From Shewanella saliphila (lineage in GTDB: Bacteria > Pseudomonadota > Gammaproteobacteria > Enterobacterales > Shewanellaceae), in the NCBI RefSeq assembly GCF_014648295.1, contig NZ_BMQV01000008.1, positions 62,001-126,000 on the forward strand: a DNA stretch of 64,000 bases, written 5' to 3'. The notes beneath the pieces are model-generated. The model made no database searches. It saw only the letters and a program-made list of their open reading frames with translations, and was not told the DNA's origin. Below are positions 9,823 through 18,622 of the stretch, piece by piece. The position numbers and the translations under genes are program-made. Position 1 is the stretch's first letter, and each line of letters starts with the position of its first letter.

Positions 9823-10500
9823 ATGGCAAATCGTAAGCGCGATTTTTTCGGATGGACCTGGTACGTAACATGGCGTTTTTTAGCATTACTGACGCTATTG
9901 TTGCTGTTGCTCAGGTTTGTCCCGCCGCCGACAACGTCATTTATGCTGCAAAGCGATTATCCTGTGTCGCAACATTGGGTCAGTATTGATCAACTACCAG
10001 CGCACATACCGCTCGCCATGGTGGCCTCAGAAGATCAGCTTTTCCCTGAGCACTTTGGTGTCGACTTTAGTGCTATCAGTAAAGCCCTTCAGCAATACGA
10101 TGATGGTCAGGGCCTGCGTGGCGCCAGCACGATTACTCAACAAACCGCCAAAAATCTCTTATTATGGCCAGGACAAAGCTTTGTTCGTAAAGGATTAGAA
10201 GCCATGCTTGCGGTAGGCCTTGAGGCGATTTGGGGCAAAAAACGTATTTTAGAAGTGTACGTAAACGTGGCTGAATTTGGCAAAGGTATTTATGGCGTAG
10301 AAGCTGCCAGCCAGCATTATTTTAATAAGTCCGCCAAATACCTTAGCAACAAAGAAGCGGCAAAACTAGCGGTATTATTGCCAAGCCCGCGTAATCGTAA
10401 CCCAAACCATTTAACGCCTTACCTTAGCCAACGCGTCGAATGGGTTGAGCGGCAAATGAAACAATTAGGCAGCGCTTATTTATCCCCTATTCTTGAATAA
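9823..10500 (+). CDS. mtgA: monofunctional biosynthetic peptidoglycan transglycosylase
   Basis: MtgA polymerises lipid II into glycan strands at the periplasmic face of the inner membrane. The 225-residue protein has one N-terminal membrane helix (about 16-33) and a single GT51 domain. The catalytic glutamate is in the ASEDQLFPEHFG motif (Glu70), and the family motif RGASTITQQTAKN occupies 99-111, followed by the KKRILEVYVN motif. No penicillin-binding transpeptidase domain follows, which separates it from class A PBPs. TGAGG lies about seven bases before the ATG. It is monocistronic in this window. Confidence 0.95.
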   Translation: MANRKRDFFGWTWYVTWRFLALLTLLLLLLRFVPPPTTSFMLQSDYPVSQHWVSIDQLPAHIPLAMVASEDQLFPEHFGVDFSAISKALQQYDDGQGLRGASTITQQTAKNLLLWPGQSFVRKGLEAMLAVGLEAIWGKKRILEVYVNVAEFGKGIYGVEAASQHYFNKSAKYLSNKEAAKLAVLLPSPRNRNPNHLTPYLSQRVEWVERQMKQLGSAYLSPILE

Positions 10501-10740
10501 CCTGAGCTTAGAGAGCTCCTCTTAGAGAATCTCCTCTTAAAAATATAAAATAAACAACATATTGCTCATTATTCTGGTCTTCGCCGTTAATTGCGCAATA
10601 TCTTGCGCAAAAGTCACTAACCTGCCGAGTCTGTAGCACTGCTGACCATTCAAGATGAAAGCCTTAATTAAAGGGATTTGAGCCATTTTTACTGGTAGAA
10701 TGCAGCCTTATTTCTATTGGCTTTACGATAAAGGCAGGCT

Positions 10741-12675
10741 ATGACCGTTCTTCTGATGACCCCTCCAATGACCCAACTTAATACGCCGTATCCAGCAACG
10801 GCATATTTAACCGGTTTTTTACGTTCACGAGGCTATGAAGCGGTACAGCGAGATCCTGCAATAGAGTTGTTTCTTGAAATGATGACCGCGCCGGCGCTGG
10901 AGGTGATCCGTCAACATGTAGAAGAAAACTTCGAACACTTTGAAGACGATGAATTACCCGATGCCGTGTTTGATTTTTTAGCTGAGTTTGATCGTTATCA
11001 TCTTACCGTTGAGCCTGCTATTCGCTTTTTACAAGGCAAAGACCCCAGCCTAGCCATGCGCATTAACACCCGTCGTTTTTTGCCCGAAGGCCCAGCCTTT
11101 GAAGCCATCGCGCAAATGGAAGCCGTGTCGGGCGACGTACTGCAAGCTGCCTTTGGTAACCTTGGCGTGCAAGATAAAGCTAAATACCTCGCCACCTTAT
11201 TTATTAACGATCTGTCGAACGTCATCACCCAAGGCGTTGATCCTTACTTTGAAGTCAGTCGTTATGGCGAGCGCTTAGCCGCAGCCAACCCCACCTTTGA
11301 CAATTTATACGACACCTTAATGGGCGAACCGAGCTTCAGCTCAGACATTTTAGAACAGCTCGTTGAGCAATATTTAGAGGAAACCCAGCCAAGCGTAGTC
11401 GCGTTAACCGTGCCGTTCCCTGGCAATATGCTTGGCGCCTTACGCATTGCGCAAACCTGTAAAGCCATCAATCCTGAGCTACCTGTGGTAATGGGTGGCG
11501 GCTTTGTTAATACCGAGTTGCGAGCATTAAAAGACCCGCGCATATTCGAATTTGTCGACTTTATTTGTCTCGACGACGGCGAACGTCCACTGATTACTTT
11601 ACTTGAATATTTTGAAGGCAAGCGCGAAGTCGATGAGCTTGTACGCACTTACTTTCTGGCAGAAGATGAAAATGGTGAACCTTACGTTCACCTTAATCAA
11701 AATACTGAGCTACACGATATTCCCCAATCTGAGGTCGGCGCACCAATTTACGATGGCTTGCCATTAACCGAATACCTGTCGTTATGTGAAATGCTTAACC
11801 CAATGCACCGCATTTGGAGTGACGGCCGCTGGAATAAATTAACCATCGCCCACGGATGCTACTGGCGTAAATGCAGCTTTTGCGATGTCAGCTTAGATTA
11901 TATCGACCGCTACGATACCGCAGGCGCAGATGTTCTGGTCGACCGCATCGAAGCGCTTATCGCCGAAACAGGCCAAACTGGTTTTCATTTTGTCGATGAA
12001 GCGTTACCGCCAAAAACCTTGTTCGCATTTGCCAAACGATTGATTGAACGTAACGTGGTGATCAGTTGGTGGGGCAATATTCGTTTTGAGCGCACCTTTA
12101 GCCCAGCACGTTGCCAGCTATTGGCAGACTCAGGCTGTATCGCAGTCAGCGGCGGCCTTGAAGTGGCATCAGACAGATTATTAAAGCTGATGAAAAAAGG
12201 CGTCAGTGTTGAGCGCGTTGCCCAGGTAACCAAGGCATTTAGCGACGCGGGCATTTTGGTACACGCTTATTTGATGTACGGCTTCCCGACTCAAACCGAG
12301 CAAGAAACCGTTGATGCATTAGAAATGGTGCGCCAGTTGATGCAACAAGGTTGTTTCCAGTCAGCCTACTGGCACCGTTTTGTTGCCACAGCCCATAGCC
12401 CAATCGGTATGAACCCAGAGGAATTTGGCATCACCCTTGATCAACGCCCAGAGGTATTTTTTGCTGAAAACGATGTCGACTTTACCGACCCAACCGGCAC
12501 CGATCACGACATGCTCGGCGAAGGCCTGCGCAAAGCACTTTACAACTATATGCACGGTATCGGCTTCGACCAACCCATGAGCTTTTGGTTTGACCAGCGA
12601 GTGTCACGCACCACAATGAAGAAAGACATGATTTCAAAAGCCATTAGCAATTTTATTTTGAGCCAAGAAGAGTAG
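10741..12675 (+). CDS. B12-binding-type radical SAM protein
   Basis: A 644-residue protein with an N-terminal half resembling a cobalamin-binding Rossmann domain (about 200-290, including VVMGGGFVN) and a radical SAM domain after it. The iron-sulfur ligands are Cys373, Cys378 and Cys381, a CX4CX2C spacing rather than the standard CX3CX2C. This spacing is also known from other members of this family. Segments such as SGGLEVASDRLLKLMKKG and the AYLMYGFPTQT region fit the radical SAM barrel. The reaction is unknown. It appears as a single gene, with the start ATG at 10741 after AAAGGCAGGCT. Confidence 0.85.
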   Translation: MTVLLMTPPMTQLNTPYPATAYLTGFLRSRGYEAVQRDPAIELFLEMMTAPALEVIRQHVEENFEHFEDDELPDAVFDFLAEFDRYHLTVEPAIRFLQGKDPSLAMRINTRRFLPEGPAFEAIAQMEAVSGDVLQAAFGNLGVQDKAKYLATLFINDLSNVITQGVDPYFEVSRYGERLAAANPTFDNLYDTLMGEPSFSSDILEQLVEQYLEETQPSVVALTVPFPGNMLGALRIAQTCKAINPELPVVMGGGFVNTELRALKDPRIFEFVDFICLDDGERPLITLLEYFEGKREVDELVRTYFLAEDENGEPYVHLNQNTELHDIPQSEVGAPIYDGLPLTEYLSLCEMLNPMHRIWSDGRWNKLTIAHGCYWRKCSFCDVSLDYIDRYDTAGADVLVDRIEALIAETGQTGFHFVDEALPPKTLFAFAKRLIERNVVISWWGNIRFERTFSPARCQLLADSGCIAVSGGLEVASDRLLKLMKKGVSVERVAQVTKAFSDAGILVHAYLMYGFPTQTEQETVDALEMVRQLMQQGCFQSAYWHRFVATAHSPIGMNPEEFGITLDQRPEVFFAENDVDFTDPTGTDHDMLGEGLRKALYNYMHGIGFDQPMSFWFDQRVSRTTMKKDMISKAISNFILSQEE

Positions 12676-13210
12676 ATACAAAGGCTGTCTGATGTGAAAG
12701 GATTCACAATGCCACGATGGCATGATTGAGTTTACCGCCGTTCCCTGATGTAGCATTACTCTGACTCCGTTTTTCCGGCAATGCAAAGATCCCGGTTTAA
12801 GGACGTTACCGGGAGGAATCCAGCTCCACGCTGTCATCCTCGAATGCTGTTATCGGGGATCAAGGTGTATTTTTTAATGGCCTGCGGCCACACCAGATTT
12901 ATCAAACTTCGTTTGAATTAAGATCGCAAGGTTCCACCCTGCACAAGCCAAAAGGGGATCAACAGCAATCCCCTCTTGGATCACCCCTGCCGTTCCGGCA
13001 ACATTTTCGCTTTTTAACCAAACAAAAGCAGCGAAAAAATTGCGACGGAAAACTATCGAGCTTTTGGCCGCGTATTTAGCCGGCTTCGGTCTTATTCGAA
13101 AATGCTAACGCTTCAGATGGGGCGTCCCTTCCCCTCTAAAGCTAGCTCGCCATCCATGGCTAGCTCACGTCATTTTCTTCAACGGCCTCAAGTTCAGAGT
13201 TGAATTTGGG
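12676..13210. repeat. intergenic block of dispersed GC-rich repeats
   Basis: This gene-less stretch carries two kinds of repeat. At about 12826-12862 a segment beginning CGCTGTCATCCTCGAATG recurs inverted near 23240-23275, with associated inverted GGTAACG/CGTTACC-like arms around it. From about 12860 to 13210 a second element ends in a 33-bp segment (13176-13208) that returns in inverted orientation with one mismatch at 16833-16865. No convincing ORF is present. Similar short repeats are common between Shewanella genes as far as I recall. Confidence 0.6.
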
Positions 13211-13300
13211 CATTTGCAAACCAGACGTTTAAATCATTTTTGGACAAAAGTTTGTTAGTGGCAAAAGGTCTAAAAATGGGTAGTGGGATTAGTAAATGTA

Positions 13301-13331
13301 TGGGGTTCAATTAAAGTTTACACTGACCCCA
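13301..13331. repeat. imperfect inverted repeat with TGGGGT/ACCCCA ends
   Basis: TGGGGTTCA at 13301-13309 faces TGACCCCA at 13324-13331. A longer copy of the same design (AGTGGGGTC...GACCCCACT) is at 21695-21747. Such GGGGTCA-ended palindromes resemble REP-like elements associated with RAYT transposases, but no such transposase is in the window. Confidence 0.45.
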
Positions 13332-13513
13332 TTAAATTCTATAAATTCTGGAGGATTAATTTAACGCACTGAAACATATAGAGTTAAATCATTAGCAGAT
13401 TAGTAAGGGGACCTGCTGACTACAGAAAAGTTGCCAGATAACCATCACATCAAACAGCGCGTTTTCTCGAGCTGAGAGACATAATAAAGAGTCACTCTCA
13501 GCTGTTCGGGCTT

Positions 13514-13569
13514 GTTCAACACTTGGGATAAGGACGCGGCTTCGCGCGGCCTATCCTTATTTGTTAGGT
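13514..13569 (-). repeat. integron attC recombination site
   Basis: Read on the minus strand, the site begins ACCTAAC (matches RYYYAAC) three bases past the stop codon of the adjacent gene and ends GTTGAAC (matches GTTRRRY). Between them are near-perfect inverted arms (AAGGATAGG facing the TCCTTATCC type) around a GC-rich loop. Length 56 bp is typical of a short attC. Its place just after the 193-residue orphan gene is exactly what a gene cassette needs. Confidence 0.75.
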
Positions 13570-13571
13570 AT

Positions 13572-14153
13572 TTAATTTAACTCTTGAGGTTTCAAATCAG
13601 GATCCTTATGCGCAAATTCTACTTCTGCTATTTTTTTCTCAGCTTCGTCATTTGTCATTACATTTTGTTGTTCTAACCATCTAAATTTTTCGATTTCATT
13701 TTCTTTATCATTTTCAGGGTTTACCTCACCATACCAAGCTAATAGTTGATCCTTTTTACGTTTATTTAACTCCGAAACGATGTTCTCATGATTTTTATCC
13801 TGAATTACAAAGACATTGCCTCTTTCAGTTTTAAAAACCGAATATTTAACCTTAGTAAGAGCGAACCAAATTAAACATATAACACCAAGAACAAGCCATA
13901 AACCTGTTCCAGAAAGAGAAGAGCCACTATAAACGGCAGACCCAATTCTGTAACACCCTAGCAAACACCACAATATACCTACATTTCGTAACCACTCGTT
14001 TTGCTCTATTGTTATCGAAGACTTTTCCGGAAAGTCAGCATAATTAAAGTCAAAATCTCCAGAGCCTGATTTATCTTTATATGCGAAATTCACGTATTCA
14101 GACTCAAAAGTATATGTGTGGTGGTTAGAAAATTTCTTTTGCTTTATTTCCAT
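13572..14153 (-). CDS. cassette-borne membrane protein of unknown function
   Basis: A 193-residue protein with no family I recognise. A hydrophilic N-terminal region (1-58) is followed by two hydrophobic segments at about 59-77 and 81-99, then a soluble charged C-terminus. The stretch FRWLEQQNVMTNDEAEKKI near residues 155-174 has the spacing of a SHOCT-like short C-terminal motif. The coding sequence is AT-rich compared with neighbouring core genes. An attC site begins three bases after the stop, so this is a gene cassette. It may act at the inner membrane; nothing more specific can be said. Confidence 0.6.
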   Translation of the reverse strand: MEIKQKKFSNHHTYTFESEYVNFAYKDKSGSGDFDFNYADFPEKSSITIEQNEWLRNVGILWCLLGCYRIGSAVYSGSSLSGTGLWLVLGVICLIWFALTKVKYSVFKTERGNVFVIQDKNHENIVSELNKRKKDQLLAWYGEVNPENDKENEIEKFRWLEQQNVMTNDEAEKKIAEVEFAHKDPDLKPQELN

Positions 14154-14512
14154 GAATGCTTCTCCGAGCTTCCTTTAAATACATAACGAGCCTGTAGAAT
14201 TACTCGTTTTTAAACTCATTTTGATTATTGAATAAACAATATCTGAGTTTATATTTTGATTCAATTGTTTAGTGGTGTTTAGATTATTATTTAACATGCT
14301 GTTTTGTTGGTAAACTAGTGCGCTTTAGGGATAATTGAGACGGATTCGAAGCGTTTTTTGAGGTACGATGCTTTGACAGCTAAATGACAGATGAAGTAGA
14401 TGAGTTTGTTGATTGACCATCTTGGATACTAAAGGTATTTGACTGCAAAAGCAGTCAAATCAGTTAGGCTCGCCTATTGACTGGCGGAAGGCTCATATGT
14501 GTTAGGTATACT
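14154..14512. other. AT-rich gene-less gap with a perfect hairpin
   Basis: No ORF is visible. A perfect 10-bp inverted repeat with a 4-nt AAAA loop lies at 14437-14460 and lacks a T-run. GTTAGGT at 14501-14507, just beyond the stop of the next gene (14513), is an attC outer box on the minus strand. A possible partner (ACATAACGAGCC at about 14181-14192) is over 300 bp away, too far for a normal attC. The site is probably degraded or interrupted. Confidence 0.45.
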
Positions 14513-14941
14513 TTACTCGTACCAGTGGTCTGGCAAAATTTCAGGTGCAAAAGTCATCAGTAGGAATGCGACAAGAAAAGCTACTACGAAAAAAATAAGC
14601 ATGGAAACGATGCCAGTCAAAAACCATTGCCATTGTGACGCTTTAGAACCGCCATTTTCTATATGTTTAGAGTAATTTTCACCTTGTGTTTTTTCCGCAT
14701 AAATTCTAATTAAGCCACAATATATTCCTGCAAAAACAATACCATTGAAGTTTTCAGGAGCGAAGATTGTAACTAAGACTAGTAAAAGTCCAAAGATGAA
14801 GCCTAAATTTAAAGAAAACTTGGCAGATGATGATTGCCCCAAAACCTTGAAATTTTTGTGCATTAAGTAAAATCCAGTGAATGGACCACCTAAAAGGGAA
14901 GCTCCTGTTATCTGCCAGATTGAGTTAAGAGGTTGATTCAT
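14513..14941 (-). CDS. cassette-borne four-helix membrane protein of unknown function
   Basis: A 142-residue integral membrane protein with four likely helices, in the approximate ranges 7-24, 42-60, 64-78 and 105-130. It has a short acidic tail (PDHWYE). No family was recognised. The ATG at 14939-14941 is preferred over an in-frame TTG two codons upstream because AAGGAA stands eight bases before the ATG and would sit almost on the TTG. It lies between an attC (14961-15077) and a half attC-like box (14501-14507), so it is most likely an integron-type gene cassette. Confidence 0.55.
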   Translation of the reverse strand: MNQPLNSIWQITGASLLGGPFTGFYLMHKNFKVLGQSSSAKFSLNLGFIFGLLLVLVTIFAPENFNGIVFAGIYCGLIRIYAEKTQGENYSKHIENGGSKASQWQWFLTGIVSMLIFFVVAFLVAFLLMTFAPEILPDHWYE

Positions 14942-14960
14942 GCACAAGTTCCTTTTGTAT

Positions 14961-15077
14961 ACCTAACGCCCGGCTCAGGCGCAACCAGCCAGAGCGGGAT
15001 TTTTGCCAAAATTGGCGCTCGCGCTGTTGGCAAAAATGACGTGGCGGTTGGTTGTCGCTTGGAGCCGTTTGTTAGGG
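14961..15077 (-). repeat. integron attC recombination site, long form
   Basis: On the minus strand the site runs from CCCTAAC (15071-15077) to GTTAGGT (14961-14967, matching GTTRRRY). Extended inverted arms pair AACGGCTCCAAGCG with a GCGCCTGAGCCGG-type strand, then GACAACCAACCGCC with GGCTGGTTG, and TTTTTGCCAA with TTGGCAAAAA near the centre. At 117 bp it is similar in size to Vibrio VCR elements. The stop codon TAA of the HEPN/Toprim gene lies inside the outer CCCTAAC box. Confidence 0.85.
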
Positions 15078-16364
15078 CTCAAAGGCAGTAAACAATGAAG
15101 TCAGGATTAGATGCATTCCCGACCAATCATATTGTGAAGTTTGAGCTCTGTCTTGCTCACACTCTGCTATTTTTCGATAAAATTTCTCTTGAATCCCTTT
15201 CTTATTCAGCAATTCACCTTGATATTTACCCAGTGACCTATCAAACCCACGCCACTCAACTAAGGTATAATCGCCATTTTCCTTTAGCACGTCCTCTCCA
15301 AGGTATAACTCTATGCTACCAGCAAGGTTGTTGATGTTTACTGATTGCTCTCCAGTTGGACCAATCGTCGGGTAATTTTCAGCCAAAGGTAAATCCGGAT
15401 AATGTAATACCCGAATATTTTCTGGTAAGTTGGTTTTCTCAAGCGATTTTTTTGCAACATAAGCAGCTGTATCGTTATCAAGAAATGCAATAATTTTGTT
15501 TTTAATACCTACCCCAACAAAGCCTTTCACTTGAGAGACTAAGGAGCTAGCACCACCAGACGCATTAGCTACTCCAAAATCCATGAACCTGTAATAGTCA
15601 GCCAAATGGGGATATAGTAGTTTTAGTGAACGCTCTATAATTGATTTATCCGATGAGCCTTCCGTGAGTACTATTATTTTTGAGTTTACATCAACCCCCG
15701 ACAACAACGTGTCAACAGCATCATCACGAACCTTATCTTCTAACTCGTAATATCCAGCATTAGTTACTTCCGTAATATCTTGGACAACACTAGAGTCAAA
15801 TGAACAAGATTCAAGGTAAACTCTAATGTAGGAGCGTACATCAGTACATGGGAAATTTAACATCCACCCATTAGTGTCACTAGCTAAATACTTAGCAGCC
15901 TTGGACAATTCAAACTTGTCTAGTTCAACAAATGAACTCAGCGGAACTTGACTAAGTCTAAGCTCTTTAAAGCCAGCAATAAAGTCATCAATCGTCACAC
16001 TGTTTAAGAAGTTGTACTCTTCTATATAATATTCAGGCATTCCATCAGGGCGGTCATCTGAAAGGAATGACCTCCGCTCATTAACACTATCTTCAAATTG
16101 ACGCTTAACAAACGCCATGGTGTAGCCCATCACCTCCAACCGTTCGATAGTATTTTTTACAGAAGATTTATAATGATGTGCTGTTTCAAGGCACTCTTCC
16201 TCATCTTGAAGTTCTCCCCAAACTAGCGGATTCCGGCTGCCTACTTTTTGTGTAAAAACTTTCTTGTTAGACTCAGTGAACAGCGTCATCACCTCTGGGT
16301 CAACGTAACTTTTTGATGACAACACAGGATAGTCATCTATATATAATTCAGTATATGAACCCAT
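15072..16364 (-). CDS. HEPN/Toprim-associated domain protein, candidate defence gene
   Basis: A 430-residue protein of the HEPN/Toprim type. The N-terminal 200 residues start MGSYTELYIDDYPVLSSK, like the HEPN/Toprim N-terminal domain. They are followed by a Toprim domain: the catalytic glutamate is Glu235 in IVLTEGSSDK, and the DxD motif is Asp296/Asp298 in AFLDND. Toprim domains of this kind occur in nucleases, and HEPN/Toprim proteins are proposed by comparative genomics to act in phage or plasmid defence. That role is inferred, not shown. The gene ends inside a long attC and is preceded by a conserved leader shared with two other orphan genes. Confidence 0.75.
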   Translation of the reverse strand: MGSYTELYIDDYPVLSSKSYVDPEVMTLFTESNKKVFTQKVGSRNPLVWGELQDEEECLETAHHYKSSVKNTIERLEVMGYTMAFVKRQFEDSVNERRSFLSDDRPDGMPEYYIEEYNFLNSVTIDDFIAGFKELRLSQVPLSSFVELDKFELSKAAKYLASDTNGWMLNFPCTDVRSYIRVYLESCSFDSSVVQDITEVTNAGYYELEDKVRDDAVDTLLSGVDVNSKIIVLTEGSSDKSIIERSLKLLYPHLADYYRFMDFGVANASGGASSLVSQVKGFVGVGIKNKIIAFLDNDTAAYVAKKSLEKTNLPENIRVLHYPDLPLAENYPTIGPTGEQSVNINNLAGSIELYLGEDVLKENGDYTLVEWRGFDRSLGKYQGELLNKKGIQEKFYRKIAECEQDRAQTSQYDWSGMHLILTSLFTAFEP

Positions 16365-16378
16365 TTAATTCTCTCGAG

Positions 16379-16431
16379 CCCTAACGCTTATTGAACGACT
16401 CGCCCGATAAAGTCGGCTGTTCAAGTTATTG
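16379..16431 (-). repeat. attC-like hairpin upstream of the HEPN/Toprim gene
   Basis: The segment lies between CCCTAAC (16379-16385) and a CAATAAC-type box near 16425-16431. It holds inverted arms TTGAACGACT and AGTC..GTTCAA. The right box departs from the RYYYAAC consensus, so it may be a decayed attC of a neighbouring cassette. Confidence 0.4.
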
Positions 16432-16479
16432 ATTTATATCATCCTACATTCTCTATGTCTTTGATGTAAAGCGATAAAA
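16426..16479 (-). promoter_or_regulatory. shared leader/promoter block, copy A
   Basis: This 54-bp block upstream of the HEPN/Toprim gene is nearly the same as blocks at 21610-21663 and 22297-22350, each upstream of a different orphan gene. On the minus strand all three contain TTTACA, an 18-bp spacer and TAGGAT, which would serve as -35 and -10 elements. The genes themselves are unrelated, so the block was probably shared by cassette recombination. Confidence 0.55.
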
Positions 16480-17478
16480 TACTCTCAACATCCTAAAATA
16501 AAACGAGCTTGCGCGTTAATTTTGTTAAAAAAATAAACGATAAAATTTATTTTCAATATTATCAACTAATTATAGTTTTCTAATTAAGCCTACGTTACGA
16601 CTTTAAGCTTACTTAATGAGTTGTTTGATTTAAATTAAGCCAGATCTCATTATATCTGTATATAAAACCAGTTCATTAAATTATGCAATCTAGGCAGTAA
16701 AAATGACATCTGTAAAAGAGCAATATCAATTAAATTTTGTATGGAAAACGAAGGTAAGCATTGTTAAATAGAGCTTTGGTTCTAAGTAACTTTGGGGCAA
16801 AAACGATTTAGTTTTCTTGATTTTAAAATGTTCAAATTCAACTCTGAACTTGAGGACGTTGAAGACTCTTTATAAGTGAATGCGTGAAGCTCACATGGCC
16901 TTTCACGCACATCTGACCCATATGGATATGGGAAATGTCACAATGATGTAGGGAATATCATTGACCATGTGCTACAAGGCATTCAGGCATCCTGCCTATC
17001 AGATGTGAGCTTAGCTTTCGCGGTACAGGATGTACCATCGGAAGCGGTAGCATTTTCACTCTTTATTGCAAGATGGGCCGAAGTCGATTACAAACGAGGT
17101 TCAAAGCTGGATCGATCCCCATGGTGACCTTTTCGCAGCTGTTGTTTTGTAATAGCGAAAATGTTGCGGGGCGGCTGGGCCAATTCTTTTATAAAGAGTA
17201 AAGAGGGAACAGCCGTTGGTTTCCTCTTTATCTGGTGTCGGCGAAGCGCCACGACGTTAGTGGCCGCAGGCCATAAAGTACACAAGTACAAAGCAAAACT
17301 AACACCTGGATCCCGGCTCAAAAGCATTACCGGGAAGACGATGACACGAGCCTGCGTAAGTTGGCAACTTACTGCCTTTGCTCTGGTATCGACGAAGCGC
17401 CACGACATCAGTTACCGCAGGCCATAAGCACAAAACACAAGTAGAACTACCCCCAACCAAAACCACTACCGCGCGATA
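16480..17478. repeat. gene-less kilobase of inverted and direct repeats
   Basis: No convincing gene is present. 16480-16830 is AT-rich and unremarkable. 16833-16865 is the inverted partner of 13176-13208, and weaker similarity to that element continues to about 17180. Within it, 16880-17040 is a foldback region (AGCTCACAT and CACATCTGA facing TCAGATGTGAGCT). A pair of about 60-bp direct repeats (starting near 17234 and 17384, with GCGAAGCGCCACGAC-type cores and GCAGGCCATAA) surrounds a CTGGATCCCGG/CATTACCGGG repeat. ORFs listed by translation here cross these repeats and are not credible. Confidence 0.6.
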
Positions 17479-17518
17479 ATAAAAAGCCTAATCATCTCTG
17501 TATTCGTGATGATTAGGC
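17479..17518 (-). terminator. intrinsic terminator of the DUF4437 gene
   Basis: Perfect 11-bp stem (GCCTAATCATC and GATGATTAGGC) followed on the minus strand by TTTTTATT, 17 bp beyond the stop codon. Confidence 0.9.
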
Positions 17519-17534
17519 CATTGCTAACAAAGAG

Positions 17535-18338
17535 CTATTTTACGCTAAACTGCCCTGTCGACTTTACATACAGTACAACTTCAGTTTTGGCGTCAATCAT
17601 ATGTTTGCCTTGTGCATCAGAGCTAAAAAAGCTGCTTGGGGTTAATGCTGTTAGCGCTTTTTGATTGTCCCATTGGTACGTTGCACTGCCTTTTACTACC
17701 ACGGCTTTAAGTGGATTCTGGCTTTCAATACTGCCTTTAAAACCTGCGGGTAATTTAACAAAACTGCCATTGGCGGCGTCTGGTTTACCCCAAAGGTAAC
17801 TGATTTGAGCGTTGCCTGATTTCAACCAGGTTGCGTCATCTACATTTAACCAAAACAAGTTGTTTTCAGAAATGTTAATTGGACGTTCGCCATTATCAAA
17901 CGCCTGGTCTGCTGGTTTAACTAAATAAGGGCCGCTGTCGATTTCGAGGTAAATAAGGTTGTCTTGCGCATTGGCTGAGGTGATATGGTTTTCACCCGCT
18001 GGTTGAATCCAAAATGAACCGCTTGGCATCCACATATTATCGGCGCTTGGGTCATCGTTATGCATTAAGCCTTCAATCACGATACCGCGATAAGTGATGT
18101 TATGAATATGAGGCGGTGATGAAAAGCCTTTTTGGAATTTCACAAGCATTCCAGTTGCCACATCTTTAGTGCGGTCGCCCCAAAGATCTGCCGCTTTCGG
18201 GCTGGCGTCACCACGTGCCGGGTTAAGCATGCCCCAATCAATGTTGTCAGTAGAAATAACTGTGTGGTCATTTGCCATCACGGGTAAAGTCATCGCACCT
18301 AAAAGGGCTGCAATAGCGGTCGTAGTTAATCTATTCAT
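17535..18338 (-). CDS. DUF4437 cupin-like secreted protein
   Basis: A 267-residue protein with a signal peptide (cleavage likely after VMA, residue 22), so periplasmic. It holds two cupin-like halves. The first contains SSPPHIHNITYRGIVIEGL, where the HIH pair could bind metal, and GSFWIQPAGENHIT. The second (about 145-260) has the fold pattern but lacks matching histidines. This matches the DUF4437 family. No reaction is known for the family, so the metal-binding idea rests on the histidines only. It is divergent from a LysR regulator 284 bp away that may control it. Confidence 0.75.
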   Translation of the reverse strand: MNRLTTTAIAALLGAMTLPVMANDHTVISTDNIDWGMLNPARGDASPKAADLWGDRTKDVATGMLVKFQKGFSSPPHIHNITYRGIVIEGLMHNDDPSADNMWMPSGSFWIQPAGENHITSANAQDNLIYLEIDSGPYLVKPADQAFDNGERPINISENNLFWLNVDDATWLKSGNAQISYLWGKPDAANGSFVKLPAGFKGSIESQNPLKAVVVKGSATYQWDNQKALTALTPSSFFSSDAQGKHMIDAKTEVVLYVKSTGQFSVK

Positions 18339-18622
18339 GAGTTACATTCCATCATATTCAAAAGTTCGAAGACAAAAAGTGGTCTTGCTTTCATCGACGC
18401 ATTAAACAACATTCGTTTCTAGAGCCTTTTATATATCAAGGTTAGTACGTATTCACATCGGTGTAATGACGTACATATTAATCAATTATATTTATTCGAT
18501 AAATGGGGTAATCTTTAATATACTTTCGCGAAAACGTGGATAATCAGATAGGGTTTAGTATCAAGACTGATGCTAGCTAGTTAAGCTGGATCTGGGATTA
18601 CAGACAAACAACAGGAAAGTGC

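Noticed and set aside
17088..17427. ORFs on both strands of about 90-106 codons
   Set aside because: They cross the dispersed repeat with direct repeats and GCCACGAC arms; no protein family is recognisable.
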